Positions 1 to 5,645 of a stretch of 5,645 nucleotides of DNA are shown here, one piece after another. A program made the position numbers and the translations under genes. This stretch comes from Candidatus Firestoneibacteriota bacterium. Its GTDB lineage: Bacteria; Oederibacteriota; JAAXVQ01; JAUVAV01. Every line of letters begins with the position of its first letter. Position 1 is the stretch's first letter. The notes beneath the pieces are model-generated. The model made no database searches and was not told where the DNA came from. It worked only from the letters and a program-made list of their open reading frames with translations. Location: assembly GCA_030635415.1 (NCBI GenBank), contig DAOVYW010000161.1:1-5645 (forward strand). The letters are read 5' to 3'.

Positions 1-236
1 CCAGCGTGGACAGCCAGGTGGAACGGGGAATTTTTGATTTTTTCAAGGAACTCAATGCCAAAATTACGATTATTTTGGTGACGCATGATCTGGGGTTTAT
101 CTCGGAATACATAACCCGGGTGGCTTGCTTGAACCGGAAACTGGTTTGTCATCATACCGGGGAAATAACCACCGGGATTATTGAGGAACTATATGGCACC
201 TCAGTTCGGATGTTGAAACATGAGTGTGAGATTTAG
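1..236 (+). CDS. znuC: Metal ABC transporter ATP-binding protein, ZnuC/MntB type (3' end only)
   Basis: This is the C-terminal part of an ABC ATPase that would power zinc or manganese import from the cytoplasmic face of the membrane. The reading frame is open from base 3 with no start inside the window, so the Walker A, signature and Walker B motifs lie upstream. What is visible is the D-loop (SVDSQVE), then a strand ending in ILVTHD, whose His (codon 84-86) is the H-switch that senses the ATP gamma-phosphate. The tail reads CLNRKLVCHHTGEI, then IIEELYGTSVRMLKHECEI. This resembles the C-terminus usual in ZnuC-type ATPases (CxNR, ELYG, a terminal His-containing tail). The matching permease follows after a 156-nt gap, which supports the assignment. 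Zn versus Mn specificity cannot be read from this fragment. The GTG at 6 is an internal Val codon, not a start. Confidence 0.88.
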   Translation, partial: SVDSQVERGIFDFFKELNAKITIILVTHDLGFISEYITRVACLNRKLVCHHTGEITTGIIEELYGTSVRMLKHECEI

Positions 237-392
237 GAATATATTAACCGTTCGTTAGAGCGTCGTTGACAGTTGTAGGGGCGTTTAATTAAACGCCATA
301 TCTTAGCTTGCGAGGGATTGAAAAATCAGTATGAAGTATTCACTGGCGGGAAAGCGAAGGTCTAATATATTTCGAGATTTAGGGAGGGGAAA
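237..392. other. Non-coding gap between the transporter ATPase and permease genes
   Basis: No convincing gene lies in these 156 nt. The stretch contains a perfect palindrome at 280-297 and, just before the permease, a strong ribosome-binding site (GGGAGGGG at 382-389). A TTGACA hexamer at 266-271 has no good -10 partner at 16-18 nt. The ATPase and permease genes of this transporter family usually abut or overlap, so the gap may reflect insertion of dispersed repeat DNA. That is inference. Confidence 0.6.
280..297. repeat. Perfect 18-nt palindrome
   Basis: GGCGTTTAATTAAACGCC is self-complementary over all 18 bases with no loop. It sits 44 nt after the ATPase stop codon and is preceded by TGTAGG. 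It is not followed by a T-run, so it is not a standard intrinsic terminator. It could be a remnant of a dispersed intergenic repeat or a dimeric-regulator site. Its position inside the transporter operon and its sequence do not match the Zur or Fur consensus as I know them. Function is unresolved. Confidence 0.7.
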
Positions 393-1223
393 ATGCTTGA
401 ATTTCTGATTGCTTTGTCTTCCCACGCATTCCTGCAAAACGCGCTCCTGGCCGGATTGTTGGCCGGCTTGGCCTGCGGAATTATGGGGGCTTATGTAGTA
501 GTCAGACGCATTAGTTTTATCAGCGGAGGCATCGCCCATTCCGCGCTCGGCGGTATGGGGATTGCTTATTTTTTCCAGATCCATCCTCTGCATGGAGCGA
601 TAGCCTCGGCCCTGATAGCCGCCCTGCTCATCGGGCTGGTAAGTCTGCGTGCCCAGCAGCAGGAAGATACGATTATTGGAGCTCTCTGGGCTGTCGGGAT
701 GGCGCTCGGGATATTGTTCATTTCGCGTACGCCCGGATACAATGTGGATTTGATGAGTTATCTTTTCGGTAATATTCTTATGGTCAGCCCATCGGATATT
801 GTTAAAATCCTGGGTCTGGATGGCGCCATCATTCTGCTGGTACTGGTATTTTACCGCCAGTTTCAGGCGGTCTGTTATGATGAAGAACATGCCCGTCTAC
901 GGGGGATGAAAACCGATGCGATATATCTTCTGCTCCTGGTTTTGATCTCCCTGACAGTGGTCTTGTTGATCCAGGTGGTGGGTATTATTCTGGTTATTGC
1001 CCTGCTCACCCTGCCGGCGGCCGTTGCCGGCGGATTCGCGCGCTCCCTGGGACGGATGATGGTGGCCGCTGTCTTGCTTAGCATGGGGATCACTTTTTTT
1101 GGGCTGGGCATAGCTTATGAGACTGATTTGCCGGCCGGGGCGACAATTATTTTACTGGCCGGGGTCATTTATCTGGGAACGGAAATTTGGCGAAGACTTA
1201 TAAGGAGGAGTATATGCAAGTAG
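393..1223 (+). CDS. znuB: Metal ABC transporter permease, ABC-3 family (ZnuB type)
   Basis: This 276-aa integral membrane protein is the channel subunit of a zinc/manganese-type importer and pairs with the ATPase just upstream. Nearly the whole length is hydrophobic, with about eight membrane segments. ABC-3 landmarks are the N-terminal block RRISFISGGIAHSALGG (residues 38-54), DLMSYLFGNILMVS (119-132), the cytoplasmic coupling segment YDEEHARLRGM (162-172) that contacts the ATPase, and VGIILVIALLTLPAAVAGG (196-214). Length is normal for the family. The ATG start is supported by GGAGG at 383-387, five nt upstream. The end overlaps the next gene by 10 bp, so translation is probably coupled. 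The periplasmic metal-binding lipoprotein (ZnuA type) is not in the window and may lie upstream of 1. Zn versus Mn versus Fe cannot be decided from the permease alone. Confidence 0.93.
   Translation: MLEFLIALSSHAFLQNALLAGLLAGLACGIMGAYVVVRRISFISGGIAHSALGGMGIAYFFQIHPLHGAIASALIAALLIGLVSLRAQQQEDTIIGALWAVGMALGILFISRTPGYNVDLMSYLFGNILMVSPSDIVKILGLDGAIILLVLVFYRQFQAVCYDEEHARLRGMKTDAIYLLLLVLISLTVVLLIQVVGIILVIALLTLPAAVAGGFARSLGRMMVAAVLLSMGITFFGLGIAYETDLPAGATIILLAGVIYLGTEIWRRLIRRSICK
1202..1208 (+). promoter_or_regulatory. Ribosome-binding site that fixes the DUF368 start
   Basis: AAGGAGG ends 5 nt before the ATG at 1214 and lies inside the last codons of the permease gene. A longer reading from TTG at 1187 is possible in the same frame, but it would make this strong Shine-Dalgarno sequence part of the coding region (YKEEY), so the ATG is the better start. 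Confidence 0.85.
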
Positions 1224-2230
1224 TTAAAATTTTTATCAAAGGCATGGTTATCGGGATTGCGAATATTATTCCCGGCGTATCCGGGGGAACACTGGCCCTG
1301 CTACTTAGTATTTACGAGCGTCTAATCACCGCTATCCATAATATTTCCCTGTGTACTTTAACCGCGTTGCTGGGCCTGCTAAAATTCAACCGCCGGGCAT
1401 GGGAAGTTTTTACGGCCGAAATGCGCCGGATAGACGCAGTGTTTCTTATTCTGGTGGAATTGGGCGCTATTGCCTCAATTATGGCCTTGGCCAACTTGAT
1501 GACTTTTTTACTGAAAACCTTCCATGATCCGACCTATGGATTCTTTCTCGGTTTGGTAGCGGTTTCGGCATTAGTGCCGTATAAATTGATTAAAAAAAAG
1601 AGTATTATCAGCGGGTTGATGGCTTTGTTGGCCGTAGGCGGAATACTCCTGCTCTCGCAGTCCGTAAATGAGGAAGCGCGTTTGGAAAAAGCCCAAGTGA
1701 AATATGAAATGAAGAAGGCTACGTCCGCGAGTATGGATGAAAAAGGTCCGGATAAGTCAGGTGATCACAGCCTGCCCAACCTCATATTCATGTTTGGAGT
1801 CGGGGTCGTCGGTATTTCCGCCATGATTCTGCCCGGCATCAGCGGTTCATTCTTGCTCTTGCTTATGGGGGCTTATTTTGAGGTCCTCCAGGCAATCACT
1901 TATCTTGATTTTATTATTATTATCGCGTTTTCTATAGGGAATATTGTGGGTTTGCTGGCATTTGCCCGGTTCATAAAGCACTTACTGCGGCGCTGGTACG
2001 ATTATACTATGGGATTCCTCCTGGGATTGGTTGTAGGATCGCTTTGGGCTATCTGGCCTTTTAAGACCAGCAGCGAAGTAGGCGGGGAGACTATTTATCT
2101 TACCAACCGTATACCTGATGCCTGGGGGGGGAATGAGTTCGCGACCCTGGCAATGGTTTTAGCTGGAGGCGCTATAGTTGCGGTTTTTATCTGGATAGAA
2201 GCCCAACAGACCAGGAAGGAGCGGGTTTGA
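1214..2230 (+). CDS. popT: DUF368 membrane protein, predicted polyprenyl-phosphate translocase (PopT family)
   Basis: This 338-aa polytopic membrane protein belongs to the DUF368 family. Members studied elsewhere (PopT) are implicated in returning undecaprenyl phosphate across the cytoplasmic membrane for reuse in cell-wall and polysaccharide synthesis. The symbol is a family label and function is inferred from family only. The signature is GMVIGIANIIPGVSGGTLAL (residues 10-29), with a second PGxSG block, AMILPGISGSFLLLL (203-217). A second matched pair is TYGFFLGLVAVSALVPYK (107-124) and TMGFLLGLVVGSLWAIWPFK (265-284). The protein is thus an internal duplication, as in many two-fold transporters. 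The halves are joined by a charged, non-membrane stretch at about 151-188. The start overlaps znuB by 10 bp, and nifU begins one nt after the stop. A run of eight G lies at 2124-2131. Confidence 0.9.
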   Translation: MQVVKIFIKGMVIGIANIIPGVSGGTLALLLSIYERLITAIHNISLCTLTALLGLLKFNRRAWEVFTAEMRRIDAVFLILVELGAIASIMALANLMTFLLKTFHDPTYGFFLGLVAVSALVPYKLIKKKSIISGLMALLAVGGILLLSQSVNEEARLEKAQVKYEMKKATSASMDEKGPDKSGDHSLPNLIFMFGVGVVGISAMILPGISGSFLLLLMGAYFEVLQAITYLDFIIIIAFSIGNIVGLLAFARFIKHLLRRWYDYTMGFLLGLVVGSLWAIWPFKTSSEVGGETIYLTNRIPDAWGGNEFATLAMVLAGGAIVAVFIWIEAQQTRKERV

Positions 2231-2231
2231 T

Positions 2232-3092
2232 ATGTGGGATTATAGCGATAAAGTAAAAACGCATTTTCTCCCCCCTCATGATGTGGGGGAAATTGCCAGC
2301 CCCGATGCTATAGGGGAAGCGGGCTCCCTGGTATGCGGGGACGCTTTGCGGATCACGCTTAAGGTTGAGCCGGATACGGAAAAAATTCTGGACGCCAAAT
2401 TCCAGACTTTTGGGTGCGGAAGTGCTATTGCTTCATCGAGTATTCTGACAGATATGGTTATTGGCAAGACCCTGGCCGAGGCCGCGCGGATTACTAACCA
2501 GGATATTGCCGAAAATCTGGGAGGGTTGCCACAGGAGAAAATGCACTGCTCAGTAATGGGTATGGAAGCGCTGGAAGCCGCGATTGCCAATTACCGTGGA
2601 CAGGTCCAGCCGTCGGCGCCCGGCACCATCGGCGAAGACGGCGGGGAGCTGGTATGCAAATGTTTCGGTGTTACTGACCGCAAGATCGAACGCGCGATCC
2701 GGGAAAACAATCTCTCCACTGTGGACGAGGTGACCAATTATACCAAAGCCGGAGGCGCTTGCGGTTCCTGCCACGGAAAGATTGAAGAAATCCTCCGCCG
2801 AGTGGGGAAGGAAATAAGCCCCCTCCCGGCCGGAGCAGAGAAAACAAAACTGACGAATTTGCAGCGCATGAAGCTGGTACAGGAGACCCTGGACCGGGAA
2901 GTGCGGCCTGAACTCCGGAAAGACGGCGGAGATCTGGAACTGGTGGATATTGAAGGCAAAGTTGTCAAGGTTCGCCTGCTGGGAATGTGCGCCGGGTGCC
3001 AGGTAGCGGGCTTTACATTAAAAGATCTGGTGGGTGGGAAACTCCGGGAATTCGTGGAGCCGGATATCGTGGTGGAGGATATTAAGTCATGA
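2232..3092 (+). CDS. nifU: NifU Fe-S cluster assembly scaffold (three-domain)
   Basis: This 286-aa cytoplasmic protein is a scaffold on which Fe-S clusters are assembled from sulfur supplied by NifS and then handed to apo-proteins. All three domains of full NifU are present. The N-terminal IscU-like domain (about 1-123) has Cys35, Cys62 and Cys106, plus Asp37 in CGDALR. The central BFD-like [2Fe-2S] domain (about 139-190) has CKC at 142-144 and CGSC at 177-180. The C-terminal Nfu domain (about 208-284) has CAGC at 253-256. The opening MWDYSDKVKTHF and the positions of the first three Cys match Azotobacter NifU closely. No key residue is missing. AAGGAG at 2216-2221 precedes the ATG by 10 nt. 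The stop overlaps the nifS start in ATGA. No nitrogenase gene is in view, so a general Fe-S role, as known for NifU in some non-diazotrophs, is as likely as a nitrogenase role. Confidence 0.96.
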   Translation: MWDYSDKVKTHFLPPHDVGEIASPDAIGEAGSLVCGDALRITLKVEPDTEKILDAKFQTFGCGSAIASSSILTDMVIGKTLAEAARITNQDIAENLGGLPQEKMHCSVMGMEALEAAIANYRGQVQPSAPGTIGEDGGELVCKCFGVTDRKIERAIRENNLSTVDEVTNYTKAGGACGSCHGKIEEILRRVGKEISPLPAGAEKTKLTNLQRMKLVQETLDREVRPELRKDGGDLELVDIEGKVVKVRLLGMCAGCQVAGFTLKDLVGGKLREFVEPDIVVEDIKS

Positions 3093-4258
3093 GCAAGGTA
3101 ATCTATCTGGACAATAATGCCACCACACCGGTAGCACCCGAGGTGCTGGATGTCATGCTGCCGTATTACCGGGAGTTTTACGGCAATCCTTCCAGCATGC
3201 ATACTTTTGGCGGTCAATTGGCGCATGCGGTGAATGATGCCAGGGCCCAGGTCGCTGAACTGTTCCATGCCCGGGAGAACGAGATTATTTTTACCAGTGG
3301 TGGCACGGAATCGGATAATGCGGCCATTCGCGGGGTATTGGAAGCCTTTCCTGAAAAACGCCATATTATAACCACCCGTGTCGAGCATCCGGCAATCCTG
3401 AGTCCCTGCCGCCATCTGGAACATCAGGGATATCGCGTGACTTATCTGCCCGTAGACGACCAAGGCCGGCTGGATATTGAGATGCTTCGGGAAGCGATTA
3501 AGTCTGACACTGCTTTGGTATCGATAATGTATGCTAACAATGAGACCGGCATAGTTTTTCCAGTGAAAAAGATCGGAGCAATAGTTAAGGAAAAAGGATG
3601 TGTTTTCCATTGCGATGCCGTGCAGGCCGCGGGAAAGCTGGATATGGATATGCAAACCCTGGCAGCTGACCTGGTATCGATTTCCGGGCACAAACTGCAT
3701 GCTCCCAAGGGTGTGGGAGCTTTGTTTATCCGGCGGGGAACCCGGTTTGTGCCATTTATCATGGGCGGGCATCAGGAAAACGGGCGCCGGGGAGGCACGG
3801 AAAATGTGGCCGGCCAGGTTGGCTTGGGCCGGGCCTGTGAATTGGCCATGTCTGATTGCAGAACCGAGACATTACGGATGGCCGGTCTGCGGGACCGTTT
3901 AGAGCAAGGCGTCCTGGAACGGATTCCTGAAACCCGCGTAAACGGGGATGTAGAGCATCGTTTGCCCGCGACCATGAATGTCAGTTTTGCCTACATCGAG
4001 GGCGAGGCTATTCTTTTAAAATTGAACGAGTTCGGCATCTGCGCTTCTTCCGGTTCGGCCTGTACTTCCGGTTCCTTGGAACCCAGTCACGTTTTACGGG
4101 CCATGGGCGTGCCTTTTACGGATATTCACGGATCCATACGCTTTAGTTTCTCGCGATATAATACACAGGAAGAAGTAGATCGCGTGTTGGAGATTCTGCC
4201 GCCGATTATCGCCGAGCTCCGGGACATGTCGCCTTTCTGGAACCAGCGAAAAAAATAG
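3089..4258 (+). CDS. nifS: Cysteine desulfurase NifS
   Basis: This 389-aa PLP enzyme converts L-cysteine to alanine and passes the sulfur, as an enzyme-bound persulfide, to the NifU scaffold. Class V aminotransferase features are in order: YLDNNATTPV (6-15), the PLP-phosphate segment TSGGTESDN (69-77), His100 in VEHPAI that stacks on PLP, Asp176 and Gln179 in HCDAVQAAGK, the Schiff-base Lys202 in SGHKLHAPKG, and the persulfide Cys325 in SSGSACTSGSLEPSHVL. Lys202 and Cys325 fall at the same numbers as in Azotobacter NifS, which together with the adjacent nifU favours NifS over IscS naming. The protein ends LRDMSPFWNQRKK. The ATG overlaps the nifU stop by 4 bp, with GGAGG at 3074-3078, so the pair is probably made in step. 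Length is full and no residue is missing. Confidence 0.96.
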   Translation: MSKVIYLDNNATTPVAPEVLDVMLPYYREFYGNPSSMHTFGGQLAHAVNDARAQVAELFHARENEIIFTSGGTESDNAAIRGVLEAFPEKRHIITTRVEHPAILSPCRHLEHQGYRVTYLPVDDQGRLDIEMLREAIKSDTALVSIMYANNETGIVFPVKKIGAIVKEKGCVFHCDAVQAAGKLDMDMQTLAADLVSISGHKLHAPKGVGALFIRRGTRFVPFIMGGHQENGRRGGTENVAGQVGLGRACELAMSDCRTETLRMAGLRDRLEQGVLERIPETRVNGDVEHRLPATMNVSFAYIEGEAILLKLNEFGICASSGSACTSGSLEPSHVLRAMGVPFTDIHGSIRFSFSRYNTQEEVDRVLEILPPIIAELRDMSPFWNQRKK

Positions 4259-4267
4259 GAGGCCCAA

Positions 4268-5359
4268 ATGGGAAAACGTATACTAATTACTACCGGCGGG
4301 GGCGACTGCCCCGGTTTGAACGCCGTTATTCGGGCGATTGTCAAGCGGGCCGGCCAGGAAGAGGAGTGGGAGGTTTTGGGTTCCATAGATGCATTTCACG
4401 GTATTTTAAAGGATCCCATGGAAATCATGCAGTTGGATAAGAAGACCGTAGCCGGCATCCATGTCCGGGGCGGGACCATTATCGGGACCACCAATAAAGG
4501 TTCTCCATTTGCTTGGCCCATTAAAAAGCCGGACGGCTCCTGGGAAAATGTGGACCGTTCGGATGAGCTTATCCGACGACTTAAATCCCGGAAGATTGAT
4601 GCTGTGGTCAATATCGGCGGCGATGGTTCGCAGGATATTTCCCAACGGCTTTTTCGGAAAGGGGTGAATATCATAGGCGTCCCCAAAACCATAGACAATG
4701 ACCTTTCCTGTACGGATTTCACCTTCGGATTCCAGACCGCGGTGGAGGTGGCGACCGATGCGGTTGACAAGCTGGTGACCACGGCGGCCAGTCATAACCG
4801 GGTTATGATTCTGGAAGTTATGGGCCGGGGCGCGGGATGGATCGCCTTGAGCGCGGCCGTGGCCGGGGGCGCGGAGGTGGTACTGATTCCCGAGATTCCC
4901 TATGATATAGAAAAAGTAGCCGTCAAGCTCCGGAGCCGCATTAAAAACGGGAAGGGATTTGCGATTATCGTTGTTGCCGAAGGTGCCAAGCCGGTGGGAG
5001 GTAAGAAAGCAGCCAGGGAGAGCGACGAGGTGGGATATCAAAACGTCCGTCTGGGCGGAATTGGATTCAAGTTGATGGATGAGTTAAAAAAGCGGTTGGA
5101 TGTCAGCATGCGTGTTACAGTCTTGGGGCATCTTCAGCGTGGAGGCATACCGTGCGCTTTTGACCGGATACTGGCCACCCAGTTTGGGGTCAAGGCCGTG
5201 GAATTAATCAAGGACGGGAAATATGGTCGTATGGTCGCGTACCGGCATCCGGATATCGTGGATGTCTCCCTGGAGGACGTAACCGCCTATAACCTGATTA
5301 ACCAGGACAATTACTTGTTAAAGACCGCCCGCGGCCATAATATCTGTCTGGGAGACTGA
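4268..5359 (+). CDS. pfkA: 6-phosphofructokinase (PfkA superfamily, Gly/Lys donor-site type)
   Basis: This 363-aa cytoplasmic enzyme phosphorylates fructose 6-phosphate to fructose 1,6-bisphosphate in glycolysis. Motifs are TTGGGDCPGLNAVIR (8-22) for the donor phosphates, NIGGDGS (115-121), PKTIDND (139-145) with Asp143 as the catalytic base, MGRGAGW (185-191) and GHLQRGG (287-293) for the sugar phosphate. At the donor-discriminating positions (104 and 124 of E. coli Pfk) it has Gly120 and Lys140. Classic ATP enzymes have Gly/Gly and PPi enzymes Asp/Lys; Gly/Lys is known from a separate group of mostly ATP-using enzymes. ATP is therefore the likelier donor, but PPi is not excluded. At 363 aa it is longer than the roughly 320-aa E. 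coli enzyme. AGGAGG at 4257-4262 overlaps the nifS stop and sits 5 nt before the ATG. It is the last gene of the run; an inverted repeat starts 9 nt after its stop. Confidence 0.94.
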   Translation: MGKRILITTGGGDCPGLNAVIRAIVKRAGQEEEWEVLGSIDAFHGILKDPMEIMQLDKKTVAGIHVRGGTIIGTTNKGSPFAWPIKKPDGSWENVDRSDELIRRLKSRKIDAVVNIGGDGSQDISQRLFRKGVNIIGVPKTIDNDLSCTDFTFGFQTAVEVATDAVDKLVTTAASHNRVMILEVMGRGAGWIALSAAVAGGAEVVLIPEIPYDIEKVAVKLRSRIKNGKGFAIIVVAEGAKPVGGKKAARESDEVGYQNVRLGGIGFKLMDELKKRLDVSMRVTVLGHLQRGGIPCAFDRILATQFGVKAVELIKDGKYGRMVAYRHPDIVDVSLEDVTAYNLINQDNYLLKTARGHNICLGD

Positions 5360-5364
5360 TTTAA

Positions 5365-5516
5365 TAACTGATTCTGCTGCAAAACCCTTTCTGCTGTCTT
5401 TGCGAGGAGCGGCAGCGACGAAGCAATCTCGATTTTATAAGGATAAAATCAGATTGCCGCACTCCCTACGGTCGCTCGCAATGACTTCTTAGGGGGTTTT
5501 GCAGCAGAATCATAAC
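5365..5516. mobile_element. MITE-like inverted-repeat element with 4-bp flanking direct repeat
   Basis: A 144-bp element (5369-5512) has perfect 19-bp terminal inverted repeats: TGATTCTGCTGCAAAACCC at 5369-5387 and its exact complement at 5494-5512. It is bounded on both sides by TAAC (5365-5368 and 5513-5516), which looks like a target-site duplication. Inside is a second palindrome: GTCTTTGCGAG (5396-5406) against CTCGCAATGAC (5475-5485, one mismatch), GCAATCT (5423-5429) against AGATTGC (5451-5457), and a central GATTTTAT / ATAAAATC stem (5431-5438, 5443-5450) with loop AAGG. It carries no ORF that could be a transposase, so any movement would need an enzyme from elsewhere. Starting 9 nt after pfk, its RNA would fold into a long hairpin that could protect or end the operon transcript, though no T-run follows directly. 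Confidence 0.72.
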
Positions 5517-5562
5517 TTGTGATTTTTAGCTAGTGTAGTGTCTCTTAAATAACGGTACATTT

Positions 5563-5645
5563 GTCATTGCGAGCAAAGCGAAGCAATCTCGGTTTTTCTG
5601 GCGTTTCGAGTTCAAAACAGATTGCTTCGTCGCCAAAACCGCTCC
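5563..5645. repeat. Second GTCATTGCGAG-type palindromic repeat, cut by the window edge
   Basis: The stretch opens with GTCATTGCGAGCAAAGCG and continues AAGCAATCTC to 5590. It is closely related to the inner part of the preceding element. CGAAGCAATCT at 5579-5589 pairs perfectly with AGATTGCTTCG at 5619-5629 across a 29-nt loop. The sequence after it, ending CCGCTCC at the window edge, looks like the start of the outer right arm, since GGAGCG follows GCGAG in the first copy. This is a dispersed intergenic repeat of a type seen in many bacterial genomes. No coding potential is seen. Confidence 0.75.

Noticed and set aside
266..294. TTGACA hexamer as a sigma-70 promoter for znuB
   Set aside because: At 16-18 nt spacing the downstream hexamers (for example TTAAAC at 289-294) match TATAAT poorly, and they fall inside the palindrome.
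303..890. Antisense open frame (195 codons) opposite the permease and gap
   Set aside because: The translation is polar and repetitive in character with no domain, and it is explained by the third-position pattern of the permease gene on the other strand.
1187..1213. TTG at 1187 as the DUF368 start
   Set aside because: It would place the strong AAGGAGG inside the gene. The ATG at 1214 has ideal spacing and begins at the usual DUF368 N-terminus.
2148..2164. Possible sigma-54 promoter before nifU (TGGCAATGGTTTTAGC)
   Set aside because: The GG and GC elements are one base too far apart for a -24/-12 promoter, and the site lies inside the DUF368 coding region.
2738..3772. Long antisense open frame (344 codons) across nifU and nifS
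   Set aside because: It lies wholly opposite two well-conserved genes, its translation matches no family I recognise, and it has no clear ribosome-binding site. It is a shadow of the coding strand.
5369..5527. The inverted repeat after pfk as a simple Rho-independent terminator
   Set aside because: The arms are 106 nt apart with an inner palindrome, no T-run directly follows, and the flanking TAAC repeat fits an inserted element better, although it may still affect transcript ends.

Overview
The window holds the 3' end of one gene, five complete genes, all on the + strand, and a repeat-rich tail. Base composition looks moderate and even across the genes. No ribosomal RNA, tRNA, CRISPR or phage gene is visible. 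The gene content (ABC-3 metal transporter, DUF368 membrane protein, three-domain NifU, NifS, a 6-phosphofructokinase with a Gly/Lys active-site signature) and the dispersed GTCATTGCGAG-type palindromes suggest a free-living, probably anaerobic bacterium. A Desulfobacterota-like or Omnitrophota-like lineage is a guess only; no marker here fixes the taxon.

Layout. Positions 1-236 are the C-terminal end of a ZnuC-type ATPase. Positions 237-392 are a non-coding gap with a perfect 18-nt palindrome, lying between the ATPase and its partner permease. From 393 to 5359 five genes run almost without a gap: znuB-type permease, DUF368 (PopT family), nifU, nifS and pfk. Their junctions are a 10-bp overlap, a 1-nt gap, a 4-bp ATGA overlap and a 9-nt gap, so they are probably transcribed and translated together. 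Positions 5360-5645 hold no gene. They contain a 144-bp inverted-repeat element flanked by a 4-bp direct repeat, then the start of a second, related palindromic repeat cut by the window edge.

How the genes work together. ZnuC and ZnuB are the ATPase and membrane channel of a zinc/manganese-type importer. NifS releases sulfur from cysteine and NifU is the scaffold on which Fe-S clusters are built, so these two form one assembly machine. The DUF368 protein is predicted to return undecaprenyl phosphate across the membrane for envelope synthesis, and Pfk commits hexose phosphate to glycolysis. The last two have no obvious biochemical link to metal or Fe-S handling; their inclusion looks like shared housekeeping expression. 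I see no clearly new biological system. The most checkable points are the MITE-like element after pfk, the phosphoryl-donor question for Pfk, and the mixed operon itself.
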